Shown piece by piece: positions 1 to 7,544 of a DNA stretch of 51,461 nucleotides (position 1 is its first letter; every line of letters starts with the position of its first letter). Source of the stretch: Candidatus Omnitrophota bacterium (GTDB lineage Bacteria > Omnitrophota > Omnitrophia > Omnitrophales > Aquincolibacteriaceae). The DNA lies in NCBI GenBank assembly GCA_016196565.1, contig JACPXK010000083.1:1-51461 (forward strand), read 5' to 3'. The notes beneath the pieces are model-generated. The model saw only the letters and a list, made by a program, of their open reading frames with translations. It made no database searches and was not told the origin of the DNA. A program made the position numbers and the translations under genes.

Positions 1-2
1 AC

Positions 3-95
3 GATGAGTTTTTTACAAAGGGACCGGGAATCGGCTCAGAGTTATTCCGGATGCAGTTGCACGAGGAACTCTTTCCGGCAGTACCTGTCCCCTGA
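3..95 (+). pseudogene. C-terminal fragment of an unidentified protein, cut by the window edge
   Basis: The third frame is open from the first base to a stop at 93-95. It reads like real protein (GPGIGSELFRMQLHEELFP). The last codons lie inside the REP-like repeat at 86-112, which probably supplies the stop. I do not recognise the family. It may be the end of a large polymorphic-toxin or transposase gene lying upstream. Too little is present to choose, so existence and identity are both uncertain. Confidence 0.3.
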
Positions 96-112
96 AAAAG
101 TGCCTGGCACTT
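86..112 (+). repeat. REP-like palindromic repeat, left copy
   Basis: The sequence begins TGTCCCCTG and ends with a perfect 7-bp inverted repeat, AAGTGCC-T-GGCACTT (98-112). A diverged copy in the opposite orientation lies at 1908-1934, so the two bracket the toxin/immunity cassette. Repeats of this kind are often scattered singly or in pairs and mobilised by REP-associated tyrosine transposases. No such transposase is recognisable in this window. Confidence 0.6.
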
Positions 113-175
113 ATATGTTGCGATGCTAGAACGACAAACTTACAGCAGGCGGCTTTAGCTAGTGGTCAAGAAGGT

Positions 176-877
176 TTGCGGATTATTCAAGCTATTGGAA
201 CCGCTAAAGTATTAACAGGCCTTGCGCGCTTGGGCGGAGTCCGGATCAAAAATGTCTTACAGGCAGTTCGCAATGAGTTTGCAGAGAGTGTTGAAGCATT
301 AGTCGCAAAGATTGATGTAAAGCTTGGCCAGCAAGGAAAGCTTAGAATCGCAAGATCAGCCGCTCAAAAGCTCGAAAAGATGAGTTTGGATGAAGTTGCG
401 GAAGCGTTTAATAAAAAGCTTTTAACACCCGATGATATAAAAGATTTTAGAGTCCATAGATCTGCTGATGAAGTTAACGATCTTTTGAAAAGCCAATCAA
501 AGGATCCGAAATTTAAAAATCCCTATAAGGCAGGTTCACCGGTAATCGAAAGAATTACGGTACAAGAGGAGACATATGTGAGATTTTCAGCAGAGGGGAC
601 AGATAGCGGGCCAATAGGTAAATGGTTGGTTAAAAAATCAGAAGTTCAAGGATTGAGCCCACAACAAATCAAGAATAAGCTTGGACTTGAATTTACACCA
701 ACAGATGTCACTGAAGTAAAAGTCCCCGCAGGTATTAAAGTTCGTCAAGGGATTGCAGGTGAAGTGCCAGAATGGTCTGCGACGGGCGGAGGATTTCAAA
801 CGCAGTTGATGGAAGATATTCCTTTAAGCTCATATGACACACAAAACACCAAGAAAATAGGAAGCGTGTTTCAATGA
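176..877 (+). CDS. Polymorphic toxin C-terminal region (truncated or orphan)
   Basis: The protein is about 233 aa. A helical segment comes first (residues 1-95), then a compact C-terminal domain with the pattern GPIGKWLVKKSEVQGL, SPQQIKNKLGL, VPAGIKVRQGIAG and a terminal glycine-rich GGGFQ. This pattern is typical of C-terminal toxin domains of contact-dependent or Rhs-type polymorphic toxins; the enzymatic activity cannot be told from sequence. The frame is open upstream of the TTG at 176, back through the REP-like repeat to a stop at 5-7. The gene is therefore probably the 3' end of a larger toxin gene whose front was replaced, and the start is only nominal. Its stop overlaps the next start (ATGA), as expected for a toxin followed by its immunity gene. 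Low GC compared with the region after 2 kb suggests horizontal transfer. Confidence 0.6.
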   Translation: MRIIQAIGTAKVLTGLARLGGVRIKNVLQAVRNEFAESVEALVAKIDVKLGQQGKLRIARSAAQKLEKMSLDEVAEAFNKKLLTPDDIKDFRVHRSADEVNDLLKSQSKDPKFKNPYKAGSPVIERITVQEETYVRFSAEGTDSGPIGKWLVKKSEVQGLSPQQIKNKLGLEFTPTDVTEVKVPAGIKVRQGIAGEVPEWSATGGGFQTQLMEDIPLSSYDTQNTKKIGSVFQ

Positions 878-1254
878 TAATGAGCCTAACAAAAGAAAAA
901 AATAAAGTTATCATTAATTCGAGTGAAGGAGTGTTCGAGCGTTTTTTCGATCAGCCCATTTATGAGTTAATTTTGTTTCAAAATAGAGCACTAGTTTTGA
1001 TTGATACATTGGGGAAAAAAAATGCGACTACCGAGAAGAATCGCAATGTGTTTTGTCTTAATGAAAAAGCAGAATTATTATGGCAAATTCAGGATCCAGA
1101 TACTTTTAGGCCTGGTTTATCCAAGAGTGAATCACCTTTTACAGGTATCTATATTGATAAAGAAGGTCGGTTAAGAGCTAGAAATTGGGATTCCCATGGT
1201 TATGCGATTGATGTTAATACTGGAGAATTATTAGAAGCTCATTGGACTAAATAA
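874..1254 (+). CDS. Putative immunity protein of the preceding toxin
   Basis: This is a 126-aa soluble protein with no signal peptide or membrane segment. The second half has the pattern NVFCLNEKAELLWQI, FTGIYIDKEGRLRARNWDS and YAIDVNTGELL, a beta-rich arrangement common in small proteins encoded directly after polymorphic toxins. Its ATG overlaps the toxin stop by four bases, so the two are translationally coupled. The function as immunity partner is inferred from position, size and this pattern, not from a named family. It shares the low GC of the toxin. Confidence 0.6.
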   Translation: MIMSLTKEKNKVIINSSEGVFERFFDQPIYELILFQNRALVLIDTLGKKNATTEKNRNVFCLNEKAELLWQIQDPDTFRPGLSKSESPFTGIYIDKEGRLRARNWDSHGYAIDVNTGELLEAHWTK

Positions 1255-1273
1255 TAAATTTATCCGTTACCGC

Positions 1274-1296
1274 GTTACCGGACGGCGTCCGGTAAC
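1274..1296 (+). terminator. Strong hairpin after the immunity gene
   Basis: A perfect 9-bp inverted repeat, GTTACCGGA (1274-1282) and TCCGGTAAC (1288-1296), has a 5-nt loop. It lies 20 bases after the immunity stop codon. No T-run follows, so it may be a factor-dependent terminator, an RNA-stabilising hairpin or the scar of a palindromic repeat. Confidence 0.4.
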
Positions 1297-1577
1297 CAAA
1301 AGAGGGGTTTGAACAAACCTACGACTCGAAATATGAAATTTCAGTTAGTATTGGAAAAAATTGGAAGTTTAAATATGATGCGGCTGAGAATAAGTTCTCG
1401 GTCTCTAGAAAATTAAGCGAATTAAATAGTGATTTTAAAATTGATAATTCTTTAGTCATATCAGCTGGCGGGACGGTCCCTAATCCCTATACGGGACAAG
1501 CGGTGAATGGAGAAATTAAATTGAATTTAACCGAACTGCTGGATTGGCAGCGGATATTTAAGCGGAGAGTAAAGTGA
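1296..1577 (+). pseudogene. Headless fragment, possible second toxin C-terminus
   Basis: A 93-codon open stretch has no ATG near its 5' end and begins at a stop inside the hairpin above. It reads as real protein, with a beta-rich pattern (YDSKYEISVSIGKNWKFKYD, LVISAGGTVPNPYTGQ, LNLTELLDWQRIF). Its stop overlaps the GTG of the next gene by four bases (GTGA), the same coupling seen between the first toxin and its immunity gene. I read it as an orphan 3' end in a toxin/immunity array. It could instead be a short gene using an undetected start. Confidence 0.4.
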
Positions 1578-1900
1578 AAAAAATTTATCGATTACTTTGG
1601 GCTTCGATAATTATTTTGTTTGTTTTATTAGAGGGGTTTAGCCAATTTTTTTTGGAAAATCCTGCAATGGGATTTTTTGTTGGGTTATTGTTGGGACTAA
1701 TCATATGTTTTTTGATTATCAGTCTTTATATCAATTGGTTTAAAACTAAATTTTTCAATTTGTTTTGGAAGATTCTCTGGGCTATAGGTCTATTGTTTAA
1801 TCCTTTTTTGTTAACTTCGGTTTTTTATTATATGGTGGCTTTGGCTCTATATTATATTATCGTTTATGAATTTAAACTTACTGTTTTGAAGTATAAGTGA
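1574..1900 (+). CDS. Small hydrophobic membrane protein, possible immunity protein
   Basis: The protein is 108 aa with a GTG start overlapping the preceding stop. It is highly hydrophobic with three likely transmembrane segments (roughly residues 8-28, 32-54 and 64-100) and a basic C-terminal tail. No family is recognised. Immunity proteins against membrane-acting toxins are often like this, and the position after a toxin-like fragment fits, but that is inference. AT-rich codon use matches the rest of the cassette. Confidence 0.5.
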   Translation: MKKIYRLLWASIIILFVLLEGFSQFFLENPAMGFFVGLLLGLIICFLIISLYINWFKTKFFNLFWKILWAIGLLFNPFLLTSVFYYMVALALYYIIVYEFKLTVLKYK

Positions 1901-1907
1901 AAAGCAT

Positions 1908-1934
1908 AAGTGACAGGCACTGCGGCGGGGGACA
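1908..1934 (-). repeat. REP-like palindromic repeat, right inverted copy
   Basis: AAGTGACAGGCACTG followed by GGGGGACAG is a diverged copy of the element at 86-112 in the opposite orientation (TGTCCCC and AGTGCC cores in reversed order). It marks the right edge of the AT-rich toxin/immunity cassette, just before the promoter of the next operon. Confidence 0.55.
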
Positions 1935-1941
1935 GATGCAT

Positions 1942-1981
1942 TACTTCATTTTTTGACATTAGTAATGAAGTATGCTATCCT
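1942..1981 (+). promoter_or_regulatory. Promoter with overlapping operator dyad for the AbrB/PIN operon
   Basis: The -35 is a perfect TTGACA (1953-1958), separated by 17 bases from a -10-like TATCCT (1976-1981). An 8-bp inverted repeat, TACTTCAT (1942-1949) and ATGAAGTA (1965-1972), straddles the -35 box. This is a likely operator for autorepression by the AbrB-type antitoxin, as is usual for such operons. Confidence 0.55.
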
Positions 1982-1998
1982 TCTGGCGGAGGTCGACC

Positions 1999-2232
1999 AT
2001 GCTTGCAAAAAGAACCTATAAGAACCAAATTACGATTCCACAGGACGTCATTCGGGATTTCCCGGGTGTCGAGTATTTCGATGTTCAGCGCCGGGGGCAG
2101 GAGATAGTTCTTAAGCCCGTTGTGCTCAATACTTCCGAAAATCTTGACCGGGTCCGCGCCAAAATGGCTAAGCTGGGCATTACGGGCAAAGATATTGAAG
2201 ATGCGGTCCGTTCGGCACGGAGCAAAGATTGA
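1999..2232 (+). CDS. AbrB/MazE-type antitoxin
   Basis: The protein is 77 aa. It begins with the swapped-hairpin AbrB/SpoVT DNA-binding domain (YKNQITIPQDVIRDFPGV and VQRRGQEIVLKPV, residues 6-37), followed by a helical tail (LDRVRAKMAKLGITGKDIED) that would bind the toxin. I chose the ATG at 1999 because GGAGG at 1988-1992 sits six bases upstream; an earlier in-frame ATG at 1972 lies inside the promoter. It should neutralise the PIN protein next to it and repress the operon through the dyad upstream. The two genes overlap by four bases (TTGA). Confidence 0.85.
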   Translation: MLAKRTYKNQITIPQDVIRDFPGVEYFDVQRRGQEIVLKPVVLNTSENLDRVRAKMAKLGITGKDIEDAVRSARSKD

Positions 2233-2639
2233 TTCGTGTTGTTTTGGATACCAATGTGGTGGTATCTGCCTTAATTCTGCAGGGACCGGTGAACCGGCTG
2301 GTGGAATTATGGCGGGAAGAAAAGTTCCGGCTTGTTGTTTCCAAAGCTATTGTTAACGAGTACTTGCGTGTGCTCGCTTATCCGAAATTTCAACTTTCCA
2401 CAGAAGAAGTTAAGAATTTAATGGAACAGGAAATACTTCCTTATATCCATCCGGTGGAAGTCAGGGATGTGCCGGATATCATTCATGAAGACCCAAGCGA
2501 CAATCATTTTTTAGCTTGCGCCAAAGCCGGTAATTGCCAATATCTTGTCAGCGGAGACAAACATCTTTTGTCTTTGAAACATTACGCGAAAATCCCTATT
2601 ATTTCGGTGAGCCTTTTTCTGGAAAAATTAACGAAATGA
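2229..2639 (+). CDS. PIN-domain ribonuclease toxin (VapC-like, COG1569 type)
   Basis: The protein is 136 aa with a TTG start overlapping the antitoxin stop. PIN-fold acidic residues are visible: the N-terminal Asp in VVLDTNVVVSALI, the central Glu in VNEYLRVL, and the C-terminal acidic cluster in EDPSDNHFLACAKAG and LVSGDKHLL. PIN toxins are Mg2+-dependent endoribonucleases, often cutting tRNA; the target here is unknown. Length and gene order (antitoxin first) are normal for the family and no inactivating change is seen. The next gene, mqnL, starts 23 bases later, so read-through into the menaquinone operon is possible. Confidence 0.85.
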   Translation: MIRVVLDTNVVVSALILQGPVNRLVELWREEKFRLVVSKAIVNEYLRVLAYPKFQLSTEEVKNLMEQEILPYIHPVEVRDVPDIIHEDPSDNHFLACAKAGNCQYLVSGDKHLLSLKHYAKIPIISVSLFLEKLTK

Positions 2640-2662
2640 AAAAATATCAGGAAGGACGCTTT

Positions 2663-4114
2663 ATGGCTTATAAAAATTTGCATGAATTTTTGAATGAACT
2701 CCGCAAACAGGGCGAGCTTCATGAGATTTCCTCGGAAGTCGATCCGGTTCTCGAAATTACAGAAATTTATGACCGGGTGGTGAAAAGCGAGGGCCCCGCA
2801 CTTTTCTTCCGCAAAGTCAAAGGCTCCGATATCCCGCTTGCCATTAATTTATTTGGTTCGCCGAAGCGCATGAGTATTGCCCTTCAAGTTGATTCACCTG
2901 AAGATGTCGCGGAACGTATCGAAGAATTCACGGAAATGAAAATGCCGGCCGGGATTATCGAAAAAATACAAATGCTTCCAAAACTTGGGACCTTGAATGC
3001 GCTGGCCCCTAAACTGGTGAAATCCGCGCCGTGCCAGGAAGTTGTGATTCGTCCGGGGGAAGGTCCTATGCTCGACAAACTTCCCGTAATTCAGTGCTGG
3101 CCGGGTGACGGCGGAAAATTCATCACCCTGCCGATGGTTTTCAGCCGGGACCCGGAAACGAATAAACGCAATGTCGGACTTTACCGGATGCACGTTTATG
3201 ACAATCAAACGACCGGCATGCATTGGCAAATTCACAAAGACGGCGCGGAACATTACCGGCGTCTGGCGAAGGGATCCAAAAAACGCCTCGAAGTCGCTGC
3301 GGTTTTGGGAGCCGATCCTGCCGCTATGTTTTCTGCCGCTTGCCCGCTTCCTTCCGGCATGGATGAACTGATGATGGCCGGATTTCTCCGCAAAAGTTCT
3401 GTCGAGCTGGTGAAATGTAAAACCGTGAATCTCGAAGTCCCCGCCGAAGCCGAAATCGTGCTCGAAGGTTATGTGGAAGAAGGGGATATGCGCATGGAAG
3501 GGCCTTTTGGCGATCACACGGGATTTTATTCCCGCGCCAAGGAATTCCCGGTATTTCACATTACCTGCATGACGCACCGGCGCAATCCGGTTTATATCAC
3601 CACGGTGGTGGGCCGTCCTCCGATGGAAGATTGTCATATGGGAAAGGCCATTGAAAGAATTTTTCTTCCGCTCATTAAAAAACAGCTTCCCGAAATTGTG
3701 GATATGAATCTTCCCTGGGAAGGATGTTTTCATAATTGCATGATTGTCTCCATCCGCAAAAGTTATCCGGAGCAAGCCAAAAAGGTCATGAGCGCCATTT
3801 GGGGATTCGGGCAAATGATGTTTTCTAAATGCATTATTGTGCTGGATCATGACAATAATATTCAGGATTTAAAAGAAGTGGCCTGGCGTGTTTTCAATAA
3901 TGTGGACCCCAAACGCGATATTGTTTTCGCCGAAGGGCCGGTGGATGAACTCGATCATTCCGCCAGCCAGGATTTTTTCGGCTCCAAAATGGGGATCGAT
4001 GGAACGCGCAAAAGCGAGGCGGAGGGGATGAAGCGCCCGTGGCCGGAAGACATGCTGATGACGGATGTCATCAAACAGAAAGTAACCGAGCGATGGAAAG
4101 AGTACGGCTTTTAA
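2663..4114 (+). CDS. mqnL: UbiD-family decarboxylase, menaquinone type (MqnL)
   Basis: The protein is 483 aa, the usual UbiD length. UbiD enzymes use prenylated FMN to remove an aromatic carboxyl group; here the likely substrate is the prenylated 1,4-dihydroxy-6-naphthoate intermediate of the futalosine pathway. Family features are visible: GEGPMLDKLPVIQCW near residue 130, the central stretch with R, E and D cofactor-site residues (EGPFGDHTGFYS), and PVYITTVVGRPPMEDCHMG. I chose ATG 2663 because AGGAAGGA lies just upstream and the family begins at this point; the frame is open further upstream. Neighbouring mqnP, mqnM, mqnA and mqnC argue for menaquinone rather than ubiquinone or aromatic degradation. 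The 3' end overlaps mqnP by 22 bases. Confidence 0.9.
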   Translation: MAYKNLHEFLNELRKQGELHEISSEVDPVLEITEIYDRVVKSEGPALFFRKVKGSDIPLAINLFGSPKRMSIALQVDSPEDVAERIEEFTEMKMPAGIIEKIQMLPKLGTLNALAPKLVKSAPCQEVVIRPGEGPMLDKLPVIQCWPGDGGKFITLPMVFSRDPETNKRNVGLYRMHVYDNQTTGMHWQIHKDGAEHYRRLAKGSKKRLEVAAVLGADPAAMFSAACPLPSGMDELMMAGFLRKSSVELVKCKTVNLEVPAEAEIVLEGYVEEGDMRMEGPFGDHTGFYSRAKEFPVFHITCMTHRRNPVYITTVVGRPPMEDCHMGKAIERIFLPLIKKQLPEIVDMNLPWEGCFHNCMIVSIRKSYPEQAKKVMSAIWGFGQMMFSKCIIVLDHDNNIQDLKEVAWRVFNNVDPKRDIVFAEGPVDELDHSASQDFFGSKMGIDGTRKSEAEGMKRPWPEDMLMTDVIKQKVTERWKEYGF

Positions 4115-4989
4115 ATTCGCGTTTTGCCCATTCGATCATCACATTTTGCGAGATGATCAAAATTGAGCATTCTATTTTTGCCCTTCCCTTTGCTTATCTG
4201 GGCTTGATTCTGGCCGAAGGCGGCCTGCCGCGTCCTCATTTATTTTTCTGGGTTACGGTCGCGATGGTCAGTTTCCGCAGTTTCGGCATGAGTCTCAACC
4301 GCCTCATTGACCGCTCGATCGACAAGCTCAATCCTCGCACGGAAAACCGCGCGCTGCCGGCCGGAAAAATCAAAACTTCTACGGTTTGGTTGATCACGGC
4401 CGTTTGTTTTTTGATTTATGAAATAAGCGCTTACCTTCTCGGGCCGGTTTGTTTTTCTCTTTCACTCATCCCGGTTTTTTTGGCCTGGCTTTATCCCTGG
4501 ACCAAAAGATTTACCTGGCTCTCCCATTTTGTTTTGGGTATCATACTCGGCATTGCGCCTTACGGTGCCTGGCTTGCGAGCCGGGGCGAATTTTCCTGGA
4601 TTCCCGGATTTTTGATGCTGGGAATCGCCACCTGGGTGGCGGGTTTTGACATGATTTATGCCCTGCTCGATGTGGAATTTGACCGCCGCCAGGGCCTTTA
4701 TTCTTTTCCCGCGCGTTTTGGCCAGTCCTTGAGCATGAAAGTGACGCAAGGGCTTCATTTTGTCACGATCACGGCTTGGGTTTTTATGGGAATTGAAGCC
4801 GGTCTTGGAATGGTTTATTTTTCCGGTCTTTTACTGGTTTCCTTTTTTCTCGTGAGGGAACATTGGCTGATCAAGTCCTTCGGGCTGGCAAAACTTGAAG
4901 AAGCGTTTTTTTCCATGAATGCCGTCGTGAGCATCGCCATTTTTCTTGTGACTATTGCGGATATTTGGATACGGAGTTTGATGTTATGA
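4093..4989 (+). CDS. mqnP: UbiA-family prenyltransferase (MqnP)
   Basis: The protein is a 298-aa integral membrane protein with about eight hydrophobic segments. It transfers a polyprenyl chain to the naphthoate ring. The first Asp-rich motif reads NRLIDRSIDKLNPRTENRAL and the second DMIYALLDVEFDRR, both in the right places for UbiA enzymes. The opening MIKIEHSIFALPFAYLG is typical of the bacterial menaquinone branch. I took ATG 4093, which overlaps mqnL by 22 bases; ATG 4153 (the MIKIEHS methionine) is the alternative. The stop overlaps mqnM as ATGA. Confidence 0.88.
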   Translation: MERVRLLNSRFAHSIITFCEMIKIEHSIFALPFAYLGLILAEGGLPRPHLFFWVTVAMVSFRSFGMSLNRLIDRSIDKLNPRTENRALPAGKIKTSTVWLITAVCFLIYEISAYLLGPVCFSLSLIPVFLAWLYPWTKRFTWLSHFVLGIILGIAPYGAWLASRGEFSWIPGFLMLGIATWVAGFDMIYALLDVEFDRRQGLYSFPARFGQSLSMKVTQGLHFVTITAWVFMGIEAGLGMVYFSGLLLVSFFLVREHWLIKSFGLAKLEEAFFSMNAVVSIAIFLVTIADIWIRSLML

Positions 4990-5621
4990 GGCCTTATATA
5001 GTAGCGATGACGGGAGCAAGCGGCGCCATTTACGGCATACGGCTCGTCAAGGCGCTGGCCGAAATGGGAAAAGATATCGCCCTTGTGATCTCCGAACCCG
5101 CGCGCCTCGTCATTCGTGAAGAACTCGGTGTTTCCCTCAAAAGTTTTACCCGTCCTGATGAACTTTCCTCTATTTTTGGCGTCGAAGTCGCCGCCGCGAT
5201 TACCGCCTATTCTCCCAAAGATTTTTCCGCGCCTATTGCCAGCGGTTCTTATCCGGTAGAAGGCATGGTGATTATTCCTTGCAGTATGGGAACGCTTGGC
5301 GCCATTGCTTCGGGGGTGAGCCAAAATTTGATTCACCGCGCCGCAGATTGTGTGTTGAAAGAAAACCGTCCATTAATTCTCGTGCCGCGGGAAACACCGC
5401 TTAACGCCATTCATCTGGAAAATATGCTGAAACTGGTTCGTGCCGGGGCAAAAATGGTTCCGGCCATGCCTGCTTTTTATTCCGGAGCCGGGAATCTGAA
5501 TGAAATGATTGATTTTATGACCGGAAAAGTTTTGGACCAAATGGGCGTACAGCATGTCCTTTATCCGCGCTGGACAGGAAGCCGTCCTCAAACGCAAACG
5601 GACAATGAAACCTTCTCTTAA
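4986..5621 (+). CDS. mqnM: UbiX-family flavin prenyltransferase (MqnM)
   Basis: The protein is 211 aa. UbiX enzymes make the prenylated FMN cofactor required by UbiD, so this gene serves mqnL two genes upstream. The N-terminus MTGASGAIYGIRLVKAL is the flavin-binding Rossmann-like start. IIPCSMGTLGAIASGVS and the phosphate-binding VPRETPLNAIHLENMLKL are hallmarks of the family. The start overlaps the mqnP stop by four bases and the end overlaps mqnA by 17, which indicates translational coupling. Nothing looks degraded. Confidence 0.92.
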   Translation: MRPYIVAMTGASGAIYGIRLVKALAEMGKDIALVISEPARLVIREELGVSLKSFTRPDELSSIFGVEVAAAITAYSPKDFSAPIASGSYPVEGMVIIPCSMGTLGAIASGVSQNLIHRAADCVLKENRPLILVPRETPLNAIHLENMLKLVRAGAKMVPAMPAFYSGAGNLNEMIDFMTGKVLDQMGVQHVLYPRWTGSRPQTQTDNETFS

Positions 5622-6468
5622 AACCAAAACCGGCATTCGTGTCGGCCGCATTTCCTATATCAATTCCATTCCTTTTTATCATCGCCTGACGAGTGAGCCG
5701 GCTGCTGAAGGCGGATCCCAAATTGAATTTTACGAAGGTTATCCCACGCAAGTGAATTCGGCCATGCGCCGCGGTGAAATCGATATCGCCCCGATTTCTT
5801 CATTGGAATACATTCATCATCAAAAAGATTATTTGTTATTGCCCGATCTGGCCATCGGGGCGCGGGATTTTTCCGGCAGCGTGCTTTTGCTTTCGAAAGA
5901 AAAAATCGACGGCCTTAATAAGGAAAAAATTGCCCTTTCAAAACAAAGTTTAAGTTCGGCCACGCTGCTGCGCATTCTTTTTAAATTCAAATATAAATTC
6001 AAAAACGAATTTATTTCCGAAGAGGGGAAACCTCAAGAAATGCTTGCCCGCTACAACGCCGCTCTTGTGATCGGGGATGAAGCGCTTTTGTACAAATCCG
6101 AGGAATTTGTTTACAAATATGACTTGAGCGAACTTTGGTGGAATTGGACGGGCAAACCTTTTTGTTTCGCGGTTTGGGCCGTGAGCCGTGACTTTGCGGC
6201 CAAACATCCGGCGGAGCTTAAGGCATTTTACCGCAAGCTCAAAAAAAATCTCGAAGCCAATTTGGGTGATATTGAAGGCCTGCTCAAAGATTCCATGAAT
6301 TTGACCTTTTTAGACGAACGTTTCCCAAAACTTTTCGGCTATCTTTTTAATTTGAATTACGGGCTGGATCTTTCTATGCGCGAAGGCCTGGAGCTTTTCG
6401 CCCGTCTAGCACAAAGGTTGAAAGTCTCGCCGCGTCCGGCCAAACTTGAATTTGCAAAAGTGGAATAA
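5605..6468 (+). CDS. mqnA: Chorismate dehydratase (MqnA)
   Basis: The protein is 287 aa. MqnA dehydrates chorismate to 3-[(1-carboxyvinyl)oxy]benzoate, the first step of the futalosine route. It has the periplasmic-binding-protein-like fold of the MqnA/MqnD family. Visible signatures are VGRISYINSIPFYHRL at the start, PTQVNSAMRRGEIDIAPISSLEY, and the SLSSATLLRILFKF turn. ATG 5605 was chosen because the family starts a few residues before RVGRISYIN; the frame extends upstream over mqnM. It overlaps mqnM by 17 bases and mqnC by one. Confidence 0.92.
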   Translation: MKPSLKTKTGIRVGRISYINSIPFYHRLTSEPAAEGGSQIEFYEGYPTQVNSAMRRGEIDIAPISSLEYIHHQKDYLLLPDLAIGARDFSGSVLLLSKEKIDGLNKEKIALSKQSLSSATLLRILFKFKYKFKNEFISEEGKPQEMLARYNAALVIGDEALLYKSEEFVYKYDLSELWWNWTGKPFCFAVWAVSRDFAAKHPAELKAFYRKLKKNLEANLGDIEGLLKDSMNLTFLDERFPKLFGYLFNLNYGLDLSMREGLELFARLAQRLKVSPRPAKLEFAKVE

Positions 6469-7544
6469 TGGATAATCTCGATCGTATTTTGGGTAAACGT
6501 TTGGACGGCGAAAGGCTTAGCTTTGAAGAAGGCGTGGCGCTTTATGGCTGTGATTTGCTGCGGCTTGGAAAAGCTGCCAACACCTTGGTTCAGAGAGCCC
6601 GCCCTGATAAGCGAGTCACTTTTATTGTGGATCGCAACGTGAGCTATACCAATGTCTGCGTGGTGGATTGTGATTTTTGTGCCTTTTACCGCAAGCCCGG
6701 TCACGCCGAAGGATACACGCTAAGTTATGAAGTCATTTTCAAAAAAATTCAAGAACTTGTCGATTTGCATGGAACTCAGGTGTTGATTCAAGGCGGCGTG
6801 AATCCCGAGCTGCCGCTTGAATATTATCTGGATTTGATTCGTGCCATTCGCCAAAAATTTCCTACCGTGCATGTGCATTCTTTTTCTGTGGTGGAATTTG
6901 ATATGATTTCCAAAAAATTCCGTTTGCCGCTTGATGAGGTCTTCCGCCGTTTTAAAGAAGCAGGACTTAATTCCGTTCCGGGCGGAGGTGCCGAAATTCT
7001 GGTGGAACGTGTGCGTAAAATCATCAGCCCTAAGAAAGCCGATTCGGACCGCTGGATTGATGTGATGCGAACCGCCCATCAAACCGGACTACGCTCTACC
7101 GCGACTATGGTATTCGGGCATGTAGAAACGATTGAAGAAAGAATCGAACATTTTATGAGAATCCGCGATCTTCAAGATGAAACCCAGGGGTTTCGCGCTT
7201 TTATCCCGTGGACACTCTCTCCGCACGGCACGCCGCGTATGAGTCAATTCCGTCCGGCGGGCGGCGAAGATTATCTGAAGACTGTCGCGATCAGCCGTTT
7301 GATGCTCGACAATATCGAGCATATTCAAAGCGGCTGGCTGACTGAAGGCTTGAAGCTCGGCCAAATCGCGCTTGGTTTTGGCTGTGACGATATGGGAGGC
7401 ACTTTACTCGAAGACAAAGTGCTTGAGCCGACCGGGATTGAAGTCAAAACACGGCGCGAAGATTTGATTCGTTTGATTAAAGAAGCAGGCTATGTGCCTG
7501 TTCAGCGCAATACCAATTACGAAACTCTTCATGTCTTCAACTAG
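6468..7544 (+). CDS. mqnC: Cyclic dehypoxanthine futalosine synthase (MqnC), radical SAM
   Basis: The protein is 358 aa. It is a radical SAM enzyme that closes the spiro ring of dehypoxanthine futalosine. The 4Fe-4S motif CVVDCDFC (CX3CX2C) follows SYTNV at residues 61-65. The family signatures GTQVLIQGGVNPEL, AGLNSVPGGGAEIL, TATMVFGHVETIEERI and QDETQGFRAFIPW are all present and separate it from MqnE, which is not in the window. GCDDMGGTLLEDKV replaces the more usual GANDMGSTMIEE, a modest deviation. Its end overlaps the methyltransferase by 14 bases. Confidence 0.92.
   Translation: MDNLDRILGKRLDGERLSFEEGVALYGCDLLRLGKAANTLVQRARPDKRVTFIVDRNVSYTNVCVVDCDFCAFYRKPGHAEGYTLSYEVIFKKIQELVDLHGTQVLIQGGVNPELPLEYYLDLIRAIRQKFPTVHVHSFSVVEFDMISKKFRLPLDEVFRRFKEAGLNSVPGGGAEILVERVRKIISPKKADSDRWIDVMRTAHQTGLRSTATMVFGHVETIEERIEHFMRIRDLQDETQGFRAFIPWTLSPHGTPRMSQFRPAGGEDYLKTVAISRLMLDNIEHIQSGWLTEGLKLGQIALGFGCDDMGGTLLEDKVLEPTGIEVKTRREDLIRLIKEAGYVPVQRNTNYETLHVFN

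Noticed and set aside
2534..2662. Upstream extension of mqnL to 2534
   Set aside because: It overlaps the PIN toxin in another frame, has no homology to UbiD proteins, and ATG 2663 has a good ribosome-binding site.
2894..3850. A 318-codon reverse-strand frame opposite mqnL
   Set aside because: Histidine- and phenylalanine-rich, no recognisable motif, no ribosome-binding site, and fully opposite a strongly conserved enzyme; a mirror frame of the real gene.
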